Positions 1 to 8,795 of a DNA stretch of 64,000 bases are shown here, one piece after another. Origin of the DNA: Aquamicrobium sp. LC103 (GTDB lineage: Bacteria; Pseudomonadota; Alphaproteobacteria; Rhizobiales; Rhizobiaceae); the NCBI RefSeq assembly GCF_001014615.2, contig NZ_LBCQ02000006.1:310001-374000 (forward strand). The letters are read 5' to 3'. Position numbers and translations under genes: made by a program. A model generated the notes under the pieces. That model was not told where the DNA came from and did no database searches. It saw only the letters and a program-made list of their open reading frames with translations. Each line of letters begins with the position of its first letter. The stretch's first letter is position 1.

Positions 1-159
1 CTTGTAGATGTCTTCGAGATCTTCGCCGCTGTCCGTGCGCCGGTACTCGGTCCGCTCCAATATCGAAAAGATATTGTTCACGAAGCCCGAACGCTGCCCC
101 GCCTCTTCACGAGACCGTCCGCGCGCAGCACCGGACAGTCCAATCACCCGCCCATCCAT
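1..159 (-). CDS. Partial N-terminus of a probable N-acyl amino acid synthase (FeeM/GNAT-like) protein
   Basis: An open frame runs off the left edge. The 53 codons in the window start at an ATG preceded by a GGGGG tract about 6 nt upstream. The last residues read EYRRTDSGEDLEDIYK, which resembles the opening of FeeM-type N-acyl amino acid synthases and related GNAT acyltransferases, where a 'YR.ADS.ED...IY.LRY' stretch begins the acyltransferase fold. Only this fragment is visible, so the family call is an inference from one short motif and catalytic residues cannot be checked. It is transcribed in the same direction as the downstream-lying GGDEF-EAL gene, from which it is separated by about 150 nt. 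An unrelated protein remains possible. Confidence 0.5.
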   Translation of the reverse strand, partial: MDGRVIGLSGAARGRSREEAGQRSGFVNNIFSILERTEYRRTDSGEDLEDIYK

Positions 160-306
160 ACAAGACCCCCGTTCAATCCGCCTGCACGAGGGTATCGGAG
201 GCCCTTCTTTAGTAAAGTTGAAAATGCTCGGAACGACGTTTACCACACGTTAAGGTTAACGCGCCCGACATGGCTGTCTGGGCATGTTGCCAAGCGCCGA
301 AGCGTA

Positions 307-2610
307 TCAGGCGTTCGCCAGCGTTCCGTGGATTTCCGCGGCGAAGGGCCACGTGGTGTTGGACATCGTGGCAATTCCGGAAGCCGTCAGGGCCGAGCCG
401 AACAGGAAGCCCTGGACGAGATCCGGCTTGACCTCGCGGGCAAGGGTCTTGAGTTGCTCGAAGGTTTCGACGCCTTCGATCGTCACGGCCAGGCCAAGCG
501 GGCGGGACAGGTTCACGATTCCCTTGAGAAGTTCGAGGGACCTGCTGTCCTTGGTGACATCCAGAAGGAATGACCGGTCGATCTTCACCTTGTCCAGCGG
601 CAGGGAATGAAGATAGCTCAGGCTGGAATAGCCCGTTCCGAAATCGTCCAGCGCGATCCGCACGCCCAGCGACTTGAGTTCCTGGATATATTGCCGCGTC
701 GAGGATTTGTCGTTGAGAAGTGCGGTCTCGGTGATCTCGATTTCGAGCCGCTCCGGCGCGAGCTCGGCTTTGTCCAGCGCGGCCTTCACCTTGCGGACGA
801 TGTCATGGCTGTGAAAATCCTTGGCCGAGAGATTCACGGAAACCCCCAGCGATGCCGGCCATTTCGCACATTCGGCGGTTGCCGCTGAAAGCATGAACGA
901 GCTGATTTCGGAGATGATTCCCATCTCTTCCGCCAGGGGAATGAACACCGACGGCGAAATTGGGCCGATTTCCGGGTGATCCCACCGGCACAAGGCCTCG
1001 CAGCGGACGATGCGCATCGTCTCCATCGAGACGATCGGCTGATAGACGACCCGGAGATTGCCGGTTTCAACCGCCTGCCGCAGGTCCGCCTTCATCACCT
1101 GGCGGTTGCGGAAGGCCTGATCCATGGCGGCCTCGAACAGGCGCCAGCCGTTCTTCCCGTTCTCCTTGGCCTTGTAGAGCGCGAGATCGGCCTTCACGAC
1201 CATTGCATCCACGTCGCTCGACCTGGCTTTCGACAGAACCGCGCCCGCACTCAGCTGGATGCGAATGGCGTGCCCGGCAACGTCGACGTCTCCATGAAGG
1301 CTGGCGAAAATTCCATCGAGCAGCGCGGCGAACTCCTGCTCCTCTTTCACGTCGTTGAAGAAAATCATGAATTCGTCGCCGCCGAACCGGCTGACTTCGA
1401 TGTTGCCGTCGGCGAAGGCACCCAGGCGCTCGGCCACGAGATAGATCAGGCCGTCGCCCACCGGATGCCCGAGCGTATCGTTGATGCTCTTGAAATCATC
1501 GAGATCGAAGACCGCCAGACCGACCGTTCTTTCCTGATCGCCCCCGGCGATGCGTTCGGACAGCAATTCATGAAAGTAAGCCCGGTTGGGCAAGCCGGTG
1601 AGGCTGTCGAAGCGGGCCATGAAGCGGATGCGTTCCTCCGCCTCGACCCGAGCGGTCACCTCGTCGAAGGTGATGACGCCGAGCTCGTCCTTGCTTTCGC
1701 GTGCCGAAAACTCGAAGTGCCGTCCATTCAGAAGGCGCAGGAGCACCTTGCGATCCTTGCCTTCGCGCAGAGCCCTTGTCAGTTGCGCTTCGGCGTATCG
1801 GGAATCCTTCTGGCTGAGCATGCCTCCCGCGGCCCCCCTCGTGAGAAGCCCGCGAAGGGTGCGGCCGAGAAGCCGGTCCGGGCCGCTCACCTGCATCAGG
1901 TTCGCGGCTTCGGCATTGGCGACGACCACCCTTCCTTCCTGGCTCAGCATCACCAGGCCCGACGACATCGTGTTGAGCGCCCGGTCGAAACGGGCGGCAA
2001 GCTGGTTTGCCTTCTTCTGTTCCCAGAGGGCCGCGAACAGCACATCGCGGACGTTGTCGGCAAATTTGCGGATGGCGAAGAAGAAGGGGATCGAAAGCAG
2101 TCCCAACGTCACGTGGAAGACGTCCCCGCGCAACAGGAAGCCCGCGGAGATCGGCATGGTAAGCGTGATGATGAGCAGCATGACCATCCGGGGGGACCCG
2201 TAATTGCGGCCGGCGATGGATGTCGCGGTGGCCAACGTCACGCAGATCGCGGCAATCTCGGCAAACTGGTCATGCGCGAGATATATGCCGGCAAAGCAGA
2301 ACAAACCCAGCGCGCTCGCGTGCAGAGTTCCCCAGAAAATATAGATGTTTTCGAGCCGCCGCGCTTCACTGCGGTCGGATATCGGGTTGTTCAGAACCTC
2401 GCGGGTGCTTCGAAGCCGCATGTAGCCGATGGCAACAATGCTGAAGGCGACGACGAAGTAGATCGTGTCGGAGGTTTTGAAATAGACCAGCAGCGCGAGC
2501 AGCGATTGCGCCGCGATACCCACCGCCAGCGTTACGCTGTCACGGAACAGGCTCTGGACAAACGGTATGTAGATGTCGAGCGGAAGCTCTTCGTTGCGTC
2601 TCTTCGGCAT
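307..2610 (-). CDS. Membrane-anchored PAS-GGDEF-EAL cyclic-di-GMP enzyme
   Basis: A 767-residue inner-membrane protein predicted to make and/or break cyclic di-GMP. Residues about 20-190 hold several hydrophobic helices without a recognised sensor family name. A PAS-like segment follows (about 205-320), then a GGDEF domain (about 330-490) with an intact GGDEF motif at 410-414, and an EAL domain (about 505-755) with EAL at 538-540 and a DDFGTGYSSL metal/catalytic motif. Both active sites therefore look complete. The RxxD inhibitory site normally just before GGDEF is not present. The net activity cannot be told from sequence. The ATG start is preceded closely by a 15-bp inverted repeat at 2617-2631, which may affect expression. 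The neighbours do not suggest a specific pathway. Confidence 0.93.
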   Translation of the reverse strand: MPKRRNEELPLDIYIPFVQSLFRDSVTLAVGIAAQSLLALLVYFKTSDTIYFVVAFSIVAIGYMRLRSTREVLNNPISDRSEARRLENIYIFWGTLHASALGLFCFAGIYLAHDQFAEIAAICVTLATATSIAGRNYGSPRMVMLLIITLTMPISAGFLLRGDVFHVTLGLLSIPFFFAIRKFADNVRDVLFAALWEQKKANQLAARFDRALNTMSSGLVMLSQEGRVVVANAEAANLMQVSGPDRLLGRTLRGLLTRGAAGGMLSQKDSRYAEAQLTRALREGKDRKVLLRLLNGRHFEFSARESKDELGVITFDEVTARVEAEERIRFMARFDSLTGLPNRAYFHELLSERIAGGDQERTVGLAVFDLDDFKSINDTLGHPVGDGLIYLVAERLGAFADGNIEVSRFGGDEFMIFFNDVKEEQEFAALLDGIFASLHGDVDVAGHAIRIQLSAGAVLSKARSSDVDAMVVKADLALYKAKENGKNGWRLFEAAMDQAFRNRQVMKADLRQAVETGNLRVVYQPIVSMETMRIVRCEALCRWDHPEIGPISPSVFIPLAEEMGIISEISSFMLSAATAECAKWPASLGVSVNLSAKDFHSHDIVRKVKAALDKAELAPERLEIEITETALLNDKSSTRQYIQELKSLGVRIALDDFGTGYSSLSYLHSLPLDKVKIDRSFLLDVTKDSRSLELLKGIVNLSRPLGLAVTIEGVETFEQLKTLAREVKPDLVQGFLFGSALTASGIATMSNTTWPFAAEIHGTLANA

Positions 2611-2616
2611 ACCGAA

Positions 2617-2631
2617 ATCCCGTTACGGGAT
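2617..2631. repeat. Perfect 7+1+7 inverted repeat at the start of the GGDEF-EAL gene
   Basis: ATCCCGT-T-ACGGGAT lies 6 nt upstream of the ATG, over the place where the ribosome binding site should be. It could be an operator or a small hairpin limiting translation. No function is established. Confidence 0.5.
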
Positions 2632-2711
2632 GGGAAAGCTGCCACATGCCGATTAAGAAAGCCTTATAAAGACTTACCGCTGTTCAAAAACCTTTGACCC
2701 AACCGCGGCAT

Positions 2712-5700
2712 TCACTCGGCGGCGAGCGCGGGCGAAGCCTCCGTCGACCTGAGCCGCTCCAACAGCCGCTTGCGCTCGGCTTCCGCCTTGGCGGCGTTCG
2801 CATGCTTCACATGGCCGAAGCCGCGAACGATCGAGGGGACGGAAGCGAGCGCCGCGGAGGCCTCGATCCTGGCGGGCGACAGGAGCGCGCCGATGACGTC
2901 GAGATCCTGCTCGTACTCGGCGAGCAGACGGCGCTCCATGCGGCGTTCGGCGGTGTAGCCGAACAGGTCGAACATCGAACCGCGCAGCCCCCGCAGCCGC
3001 GCCAGCACCCCGAAAGCCTTCATCATCCACGGGCCGAAAGAGGATTTCCTGGCCTTGCCGTCGCTGCCCTTGCGGCCGAGGATCGGCGGAGCGAGATGGA
3101 ACTCCAGCCGGTCGAAGGACTGGAACTGGCTTGCGAGCTGCTTCCTGAACGAGCCATCGGTGTAGAGGCGGGCGACCTCATATTCGTCCTTGATCGCCAT
3201 CAGCTTGAAGAGGTTCCGCGCCACTGCCTCGCTGACGGTGCTGGAACCGGGAAGGGCCTTTTCCTCCGCCGCGCGGACGGCATTCACCCGCTCGCGATAA
3301 CGCCGCGCATAGGCGGCATCCTGATAGGCTTGCAGGAACTCCGCGCGACGCTCGATCACCTCGTCCAGCGTCTGCGAAAGCTCGCCGCCCACGGCGGCCC
3401 CTTGCGACTTCGCGACCAGCGCATGGACGAATTCGGGGTCGTGGGCTGCACGGCGACCCCACCGGAAGGCGTCGATGTTCATTTTGACCGCCTGGCCGTT
3501 GAGCTCGATCGCCTTTTCGATGGCTTCCTCGGAAAGCGGCAGGCCGCCATGCTGGAACGCGAAGCCCAGCATGAACATGTTGGCGCCGAGCGAATTCCCG
3601 AAAAGCGCGCTCGCGGTTTTCGTCGCGTCGAAGAAATGCGCCTTGTCGTCGCCCGCGGCCTTGCGGATCGCGCGCTTGAGACGTTCGGTCGGCAGCGAGA
3701 AATCGGCCGAGCGTGCAAAGTCGCCCGGCATGACCTCCGCCGTGTTGGCGACGAACACCGTATGCCCCTCGCGCACGGAGGCGAGCACCTTCTTGCCGCC
3801 CGAAACGACCAGGTCGCAGCCGAGCACCAGGTCGGCCTTGCCGGCCGAAACCCGGATCGCATGGATTTCCTCGGCCGAACGCGCGATGCGCACATGGCTG
3901 AAGACGGCGCCGCCCTTCTGGGCGAGTCCGGCCATGTCGATCATCCCGCAGCCCTTGCCTTCCAGATGCGCGGCCATGCCGAGCACCGCGCCAACGGTGA
4001 CGACGCCGGTACCGCCGATGCCGTCGATGATGGCGGACCAGCCGGCGCGTTCGAGTGCGAATGGTGTCGGTGTGGGGACTCCGTCGAGCGGGCTCGCATT
4101 GCCGGCGATGCCTTCAGCCTTTCGCAGCTTGGCGCCGTGCACGGTGACGAAGGACGGGCAAAAGCCGTTGACGCAGGAAAAATCCTTGTTGCAGCTCGAC
4201 TGGTCGATGCGCCGCTTGCGGCCGAACTCGGTCTCGACCGGCTGCACGGAAACGCAGTTCGACTGTACGCCGCAATCGCCGCAGCCTTCGCAGACGAGCT
4301 CGTTGATGATGACCCGCTTGTCGGGATCGGGGAACGTGCCGCGCTTGCGCCGGCGACGCTTTTCCGCGGCGCAGGTCTGGTCGTAGAGGAGCACGGAGAC
4401 GCCCTTGATCTCGCGCAGCTCGCGCTGGACGCTGTCCAGCTCGTCGCGATGGTGGATCGTCGCGCCATCGGGAAATTTCGCCACGCCGGCATATTTGCCG
4501 GGCTCGTCGGTGACGACCGCGATGCGCTGCACGCCTTCGGCGCGCACCTGCTGGGCGATCATGTCGACGGTGAGGTTGCCCTCGTGCGGCTGCCCGCCGG
4601 TCATCGCCACGGCGTCGTTGTAGAGGATCTTGTAGGTGACGTTGACGCCGGAGGCGAGCGCGAAGCGCAGCGCCAGCGAACCGGAATGGTTGTAGGTGCC
4701 GTCGCCGAGATTCTGGAACATGTGCTCGCGCTTGGAGAACGGCGCCTGGCCGATCCATTGCGCGCCCTCCCCGCCCATCGCGGTGAAGCCCACGGTCGAG
4801 CGGTCCATCCACAGCGCCATGAAATGGCAGCCGATGCCGCCGCCGGCGATCGAGCCCTCGGGCACCTTGGTCGAGGAATTGTGCGGGCACCCGGAGCAGA
4901 AATAGGGCGTGCGCGATCCGACGTCCTTGGTGTCGGCCAGCATCGCCTGGAACTGCCGCAGCTGGCTGACCTTGGCCGCGACCTCCTCCGAATGGCCGAT
5001 CACCTTGAGCACGCGCTCGCCGAGCGCGATCGCGATGTCGTTGGGGTCGAGCGCGCCCTTGGCCGGGAAAAGCCACTCGCCGCGTTCGTTTTTCTTGCCG
5101 ACGACCAGCGGCTGCATCGACGTGCCGTAGAGGTCCTCCCTCACCTGCACCTCGATCAGCGAGCGCTTCTCCTCGACGACGATGATCATCTCGAGGCCCT
5201 GCGCGAAATCGCGGATATGCTCGATGTCGAGCGGCCACGGGCAGGCGACCTTGAAGAGGCGCACGCCGAGCTGGTTGGCGCGCTTTTCGTCGATGCCGAT
5301 GTCGTCGAGCGCCTGGCGCACGTCGAGATAGCTCTTGCCGACGGTGATGATGCCGATCCTGGCGTTGCGGCCGCCCGAATAGACGATGCGGTTGAGCCGG
5401 TTGGCGCGGATGAAGGCGGCGGCGGCGGCGCGCTTGTATTCATGCAGCCGCGCTTCCTGACCGAACTGGTCGAGCTCGTGGCGGATGCCGAGCCCGCCGG
5501 GGGGCATGTCGAACTCCGGCAGCACGATGTTCAGCCGGTCGAGCGACACGTCCACCGAGGCGGTCGATTCGATGTTGTCCTTCACGCATTTGATCGCCGA
5601 CCAGGTGCCAGCGAAACGCGAGAGCGCGAAGCCGTAGAGCCCGTAGTCGACGAGCTCCTGCACGCCCGCCGGGTTGAAGATCGGGATCATCGTGTCGACG

Positions 5701-6188
5701 AAGAGGAATTCCGTCGCATGGGCGTTGGTGGAGGATTCGGCGGTATGGTCGTCGCCCATCAGCGCCAGCACGCCACCCTTGGGCGAGGTGCCGGCGAGAT
5801 TGGCGTGTCTGAACACGTCGCCGGAGCGATCGACCCCCGGGCCCTTGCCGTACCAGACCGAGAAGACGCCGTCATGTTTTCCCTCGCCCAGCAGTTCGGT
5901 CTGCTGCGTGCCCCAGCACGCCGTCGCCGCAAGCTCCTCGTTGAGCCCGGGCTGAAAGACGATATCCGAATCGGCGAGCTGCTTCTTCGCCTTCCAGAGC
6001 TGGAGGTCGAGGCCGCCGAGCGGCGACCCGCGATAACCGGAGACGAAGCCCGCGGTGTTGAGCCCGGCCGCGCGGTCGCGCTCGCGCTGCATCATCAGCA
6101 TGCGAATGACGGCCTGCGCGCCCGAGACGAAGATGCGCTCCTTGCTCAGATCGAATTTGTCGTCGAGCGCAACATCGTGCAGCGTCAT
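2712..6188 (-). CDS. Indolepyruvate ferredoxin oxidoreductase, fused alpha-beta form
   Basis: Thiamine-diphosphate and iron-sulfur enzyme of 1158 residues that oxidatively decarboxylates arylpyruvates (indolepyruvate, phenylpyruvate), and probably other 2-oxoacids, to acyl-CoA with ferredoxin as acceptor. The N-terminal two thirds are IorA-like, with a GYRGSPLGGLD motif and a cysteine motif FCSGCPHN. A ferredoxin-like cysteine cluster follows (CEGCGDCG...C...C..DFSC..GFC). The C-terminal third is the IorB-like gamma/beta domain (GIGGTGVVTVGAVLGMAA). The start chosen is the ATG at 6188, with GGGGAGGA 6-7 nt upstream. An in-frame ATG 27 codons further up has no ribosome site. It diverges from the TRAP permease genes, suggesting 2-oxoacid uptake and oxidation may be linked. 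The single-chain form is typical of proteobacteria; archaeal enzymes are two subunits. Confidence 0.93.
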   Translation of the reverse strand: MTLHDVALDDKFDLSKERIFVSGAQAVIRMLMMQRERDRAAGLNTAGFVSGYRGSPLGGLDLQLWKAKKQLADSDIVFQPGLNEELAATACWGTQQTELLGEGKHDGVFSVWYGKGPGVDRSGDVFRHANLAGTSPKGGVLALMGDDHTAESSTNAHATEFLFVDTMIPIFNPAGVQELVDYGLYGFALSRFAGTWSAIKCVKDNIESTASVDVSLDRLNIVLPEFDMPPGGLGIRHELDQFGQEARLHEYKRAAAAAFIRANRLNRIVYSGGRNARIGIITVGKSYLDVRQALDDIGIDEKRANQLGVRLFKVACPWPLDIEHIRDFAQGLEMIIVVEEKRSLIEVQVREDLYGTSMQPLVVGKKNERGEWLFPAKGALDPNDIAIALGERVLKVIGHSEEVAAKVSQLRQFQAMLADTKDVGSRTPYFCSGCPHNSSTKVPEGSIAGGGIGCHFMALWMDRSTVGFTAMGGEGAQWIGQAPFSKREHMFQNLGDGTYNHSGSLALRFALASGVNVTYKILYNDAVAMTGGQPHEGNLTVDMIAQQVRAEGVQRIAVVTDEPGKYAGVAKFPDGATIHHRDELDSVQRELREIKGVSVLLYDQTCAAEKRRRRKRGTFPDPDKRVIINELVCEGCGDCGVQSNCVSVQPVETEFGRKRRIDQSSCNKDFSCVNGFCPSFVTVHGAKLRKAEGIAGNASPLDGVPTPTPFALERAGWSAIIDGIGGTGVVTVGAVLGMAAHLEGKGCGMIDMAGLAQKGGAVFSHVRIARSAEEIHAIRVSAGKADLVLGCDLVVSGGKKVLASVREGHTVFVANTAEVMPGDFARSADFSLPTERLKRAIRKAAGDDKAHFFDATKTASALFGNSLGANMFMLGFAFQHGGLPLSEEAIEKAIELNGQAVKMNIDAFRWGRRAAHDPEFVHALVAKSQGAAVGGELSQTLDEVIERRAEFLQAYQDAAYARRYRERVNAVRAAEEKALPGSSTVSEAVARNLFKLMAIKDEYEVARLYTDGSFRKQLASQFQSFDRLEFHLAPPILGRKGSDGKARKSSFGPWMMKAFGVLARLRGLRGSMFDLFGYTAERRMERRLLAEYEQDLDVIGALLSPARIEASAALASVPSIVRGFGHVKHANAAKAEAERKRLLERLRSTEASPALAAE

Positions 6189-6606
6189 CAACGTCCTCCC
6201 CGCTCGGTAGCCGCGACGATCGCGGCATGCCTTGATTGTAGTCTTTCCTGTGGAAATGTTCGGCGTCAAACATTTTCACGGCGCGTGCAAAATGAGCAAG
6301 ACAAAACCGCGCCGGTCACGCTTTCGCGACATATTATGATCAGCCATAACGCCGTCGCGCATCAATGTTGCGGAAAACTTTTCCCCGCATCGTCGTGCCG
6401 GCAGAATCGCGCTGGCGTCTCCGCTTCCCTTTCGTGAAGACGAAAGGCACTCTTATTGCTTCCTGATCATCTGCAAAGCTGTTAATGAGCGTCCTCCCGT
6501 CGACCAAGACGTCTGCGGGCAAAAGAAGAATGGGGAAACTGCCTTCAGGCCTGTTCGGCTCTCCCGGCCGGAGCGTGCCCGGCGGCAACAAGCTGGGAGG
6601 ACTGTC
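6189..6606. other. Intergenic region between divergent IOR and TRAP operons
   Basis: About 420 nt containing the promoters for both directions. Short open frames here lack ribosome sites and family resemblance, so none is called. No convincing operator palindrome was found. A small ORF with a good ribosome site begins at 6607. Confidence 0.5.
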
Positions 6607-6744
6607 ATGGCGCGATCTCTCGATCCGTCCGCGGCCACTATCATTGGGACAAATTCATCTTATCGGAGACAGCACGGCGCGCTTCATTCGCGAAGGAAAG
6701 AAAGCCTTGTCCGCTGCTTCGTATCTGGAGGACTGGAACATTGA
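6607..6744 (+). CDS. Possible 45-residue leader ORF coupled to dctQ
   Basis: An ATG with GGGAGG about 7 nt upstream opens a 45-codon frame whose TGA overlaps the TTG start of the next gene (TTGA). The peptide begins MARSLDPSAATIIG, is Arg/Ser-rich, and matches no family I recognise. The geometry is typical of translational coupling, so it may be a leader peptide that sets dctQ expression. It could equally be a chance frame, because dctQ has its own GGAGG. Confidence 0.35.
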   Translation: MARSLDPSAATIIGTNSSYRRQHGALHSRRKESLVRCFVSGGLEH

Positions 6745-7298
6745 ATGCCGTTGCTTTCCTTGTCCGCTTGATAAGCGGGCTTAACTGGCTGATCGGATCG
6801 ATCTTTTCCTGGCTGTCGCTGGGCATCGTCCTGGTCTGCTTCACCGTCGTGGTGCAGCGCTACGCCTTCGCCACCAGCTTCGTGTGGATGCAGGACCTCT
6901 ATGTCTGGCTGAATGGCGCGCTGTTCACCGCGGTTGCCGGCTTCGCCCTGCTGCGCAACGATCACGTCCGGGTCGACATCTTCTATCGACCGGCATCGAT
7001 CCCCACGAAGGCGCTGATCGACCTCATCGGCGTGGTGTTCTTCCTGCTGCCGTTCTGCTGGATCGTCTATCGCTACGGCTATCCCTTCGTCGCCCGCTCG
7101 TGGCGCATCAGCGAGGGCTCGCCCAACCCGGGCGGCATGCCGGGCCTCTACATCCTCAAGAGCTTCATCCTCGTCTTCGCCGCGCTCGTCGCGCTGCAGG
7201 GCATTGCCATGGCGCTCCGTTCCATACTCGTGCTGACGCGCAACGAGCATCTCCTGCCGGCGCATCTGCGCTATGAAAACGACGGGAGCGCCCACTGA
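6741..7298 (+). CDS. dctQ: TRAP transporter small permease subunit (DctQ)
   Basis: A 185-residue inner-membrane protein with four hydrophobic helices, the usual size and topology of the small TRAP permease that bridges the binding protein and the large permease. It starts with TTG, with GGAGG 9 nt upstream; no ATG gives a complete first helix. Its last base overlaps the start of the large permease, so the two are made together. The transporter imports a carboxylate with Na+. The binding protein encoded at 8796-9893 suggests a 2-oxoacid substrate, which is an inference. Confidence 0.9.
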   Translation: MNAVAFLVRLISGLNWLIGSIFSWLSLGIVLVCFTVVVQRYAFATSFVWMQDLYVWLNGALFTAVAGFALLRNDHVRVDIFYRPASIPTKALIDLIGVVFFLLPFCWIVYRYGYPFVARSWRISEGSPNPGGMPGLYILKSFILVFAALVALQGIAMALRSILVLTRNEHLLPAHLRYENDGSAH

Positions 7299-8689
7299 TG
7301 GATCCCAAACTGATTGGAGAAATCCTCTCCGGGCTGATGTTCTTCGGCATCATCGGCTTCCTGATGCTGGGCTTCCCGGTTGCGTTCTCGCTGGCTGGCG
7401 TCTCGCTGCTCTTCGGCGCGGTGGGCATGTGGTTCGGTGTGTTCGATCCGTCGAACTTCGGCAGCCTCGCCGGCCGCTATATCGGCTTCATGACCAACGA
7501 GGTCCTCGTCGCCGTTCCGCTCTTCATCTTCATGGGCGTCATGCTGGAGCGGTCGAAGATCGCTGAGCAGCTTCTGCTCACGATGGGCAAGCTCTTCGGC
7601 AACGTCCGAGGCGGCCTCGCGATGTCGGTGATCATCGTCGGTGCGCTGCTTGCCGCCTCCACCGGCGTCGTCGGCGCCACCGTGGTCACGATGGGTCTCA
7701 TTTCGCTGCCGGCGATGCTCAGGGCAGGCTACGACCCCAAGCTCGCGACGGGCGTCATCTGCGCCTCCGGCACGCTCGGCCAGATCATTCCGCCCTCGAC
7801 GGTCCTGATCTTCATGGGCGACATGCTGTCGGGCATCAACGCCCAGGTACAGATGGCGAAGGGCAATTTCGCGCCGGTGCCGGTGTCGGTCGGCGACCTC
7901 TTCGCCGGCGCCATCCTGCCTGGCCTGCTGCTGGTGGTTCTTTATCTGGCCTGGACGATCTTCAAATCGATCGTCTCACCTGAATCCTGCCCCGCCACGC
8001 CCGTGCCTCCGGAAGGGAAGAAGGATCTCTTCAAGGAGGTGATCGTCGCCCTGGTGCCTCCGCTGGTGCTCATCCTGGCGGTCCTCGGCTCGATCCTCGG
8101 CGGCATCGCCACGCCGACCGAAGCGGCCTCCGTGGGCGCGGTCGGTGCGATGATCCTCGCCGCGCTGCGCTGGCGACTGTCGTTCCGCGTGCTCCGCGAG
8201 GCGGCTGTCTCGACGGCGAGCATCACCTCGATGGTGTTCATCATCCTCTTCGGTGCCTCGGTGTTCTCGATCGTCTTCCGCCTCATGGGTGGCGAGAACC
8301 TGGTGCATGAGTTCCTGTCCGGCCTTCCCGGCGGAACGCTCGCCGCCGTGGCGGTGGTGATGTTCATCATGTTCCTGCTTGGCTTCATCCTGGACACGTT
8401 CGAGATCATCTTCATCGTGATCCCGATCACCGCGCCGATCCTGCTCAATCTGGGCGTCGACCCGGTCTGGCTGGGCGTCCTTGTCGGCGTGAACCTGCAG
8501 ACGTCGTTCCTGACGCCGCCTTTCGGCTTCTCGCTGTTCTACCTGCGGGGCGTGGCGCCTCCGAGCGTGACGACGGGCATGATCTACAAGGGCATCATCC
8601 CCTTCGTCTGCCTTCAGCTCGTGGCGCTCGCCATCATGTTCGCCTTCCCCGAGATCGCGACATGGCTGCCTCGCTGGATCTATAGCTGA
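7298..8689 (+). CDS. dctM: TRAP transporter large permease subunit (DctM)
   Basis: A 463-residue polytopic membrane protein of the DctM/YiaN family, full length, with about 12 hydrophobic segments and the conserved STGVVGATVVTMG and GQIIPPSTV stretches. It forms the Na+-coupled translocation channel of the tripartite ATP-independent periplasmic system together with DctQ. It begins on the last base of dctQ and is followed by two strong terminators. The third component is encoded convergently just beyond them. Confidence 0.95.
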   Translation: MDPKLIGEILSGLMFFGIIGFLMLGFPVAFSLAGVSLLFGAVGMWFGVFDPSNFGSLAGRYIGFMTNEVLVAVPLFIFMGVMLERSKIAEQLLLTMGKLFGNVRGGLAMSVIIVGALLAASTGVVGATVVTMGLISLPAMLRAGYDPKLATGVICASGTLGQIIPPSTVLIFMGDMLSGINAQVQMAKGNFAPVPVSVGDLFAGAILPGLLLVVLYLAWTIFKSIVSPESCPATPVPPEGKKDLFKEVIVALVPPLVLILAVLGSILGGIATPTEAASVGAVGAMILAALRWRLSFRVLREAAVSTASITSMVFIILFGASVFSIVFRLMGGENLVHEFLSGLPGGTLAAVAVVMFIMFLLGFILDTFEIIFIVIPITAPILLNLGVDPVWLGVLVGVNLQTSFLTPPFGFSLFYLRGVAPPSVTTGMIYKGIIPFVCLQLVALAIMFAFPEIATWLPRWIYS

Positions 8690-8706
8690 CGCTGCCGCCG
8701 ATACAG

Positions 8707-8736
8707 AAAAGGGCGCCCGGTCCGGGCGCCCTTTTT
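8707..8736 (+). terminator. Rho-independent terminator after dctM
   Basis: AAAA followed by a GC-rich hairpin (GGGCGCCCGG/CCGGGCGCCC, minimal loop) and TTTTT. The A and T tracts on either side make it potentially bidirectional. Confidence 0.9.
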
Positions 8737-8750
8737 CTTGTCCACTCGAC

Positions 8751-8780
8751 AAAAAGCCCGGGATTGCTCCCGGGCTTTTT
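8751..8780 (-). terminator. Rho-independent terminator after the TRAP binding-protein gene
   Basis: AAAAAGCCCGGGA-TTGC-TCCCGGGCTTTTT is a perfect 13-bp stem with a 4-nt loop and a T tract on both strands. It sits 15 nt beyond the stop codon of the minus-strand gene, back to back with the previous terminator. Confidence 0.92.
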
Positions 8781-8795
8781 GCGTTCGGGGAACGA

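Noticed and set aside
263-283. Bulged hairpin GCCCGACA-TGGC-TGTCTGGGC downstream of the GGDEF-EAL gene
   Set aside because: It has a bulge and no T tract, so it is not convincing as a terminator.
2694-6437. 1247-residue open frame on the plus strand opposite the indolepyruvate oxidoreductase
   Set aside because: Low-complexity composition and exact antisense position show it is a shadow of a GC-rich gene.
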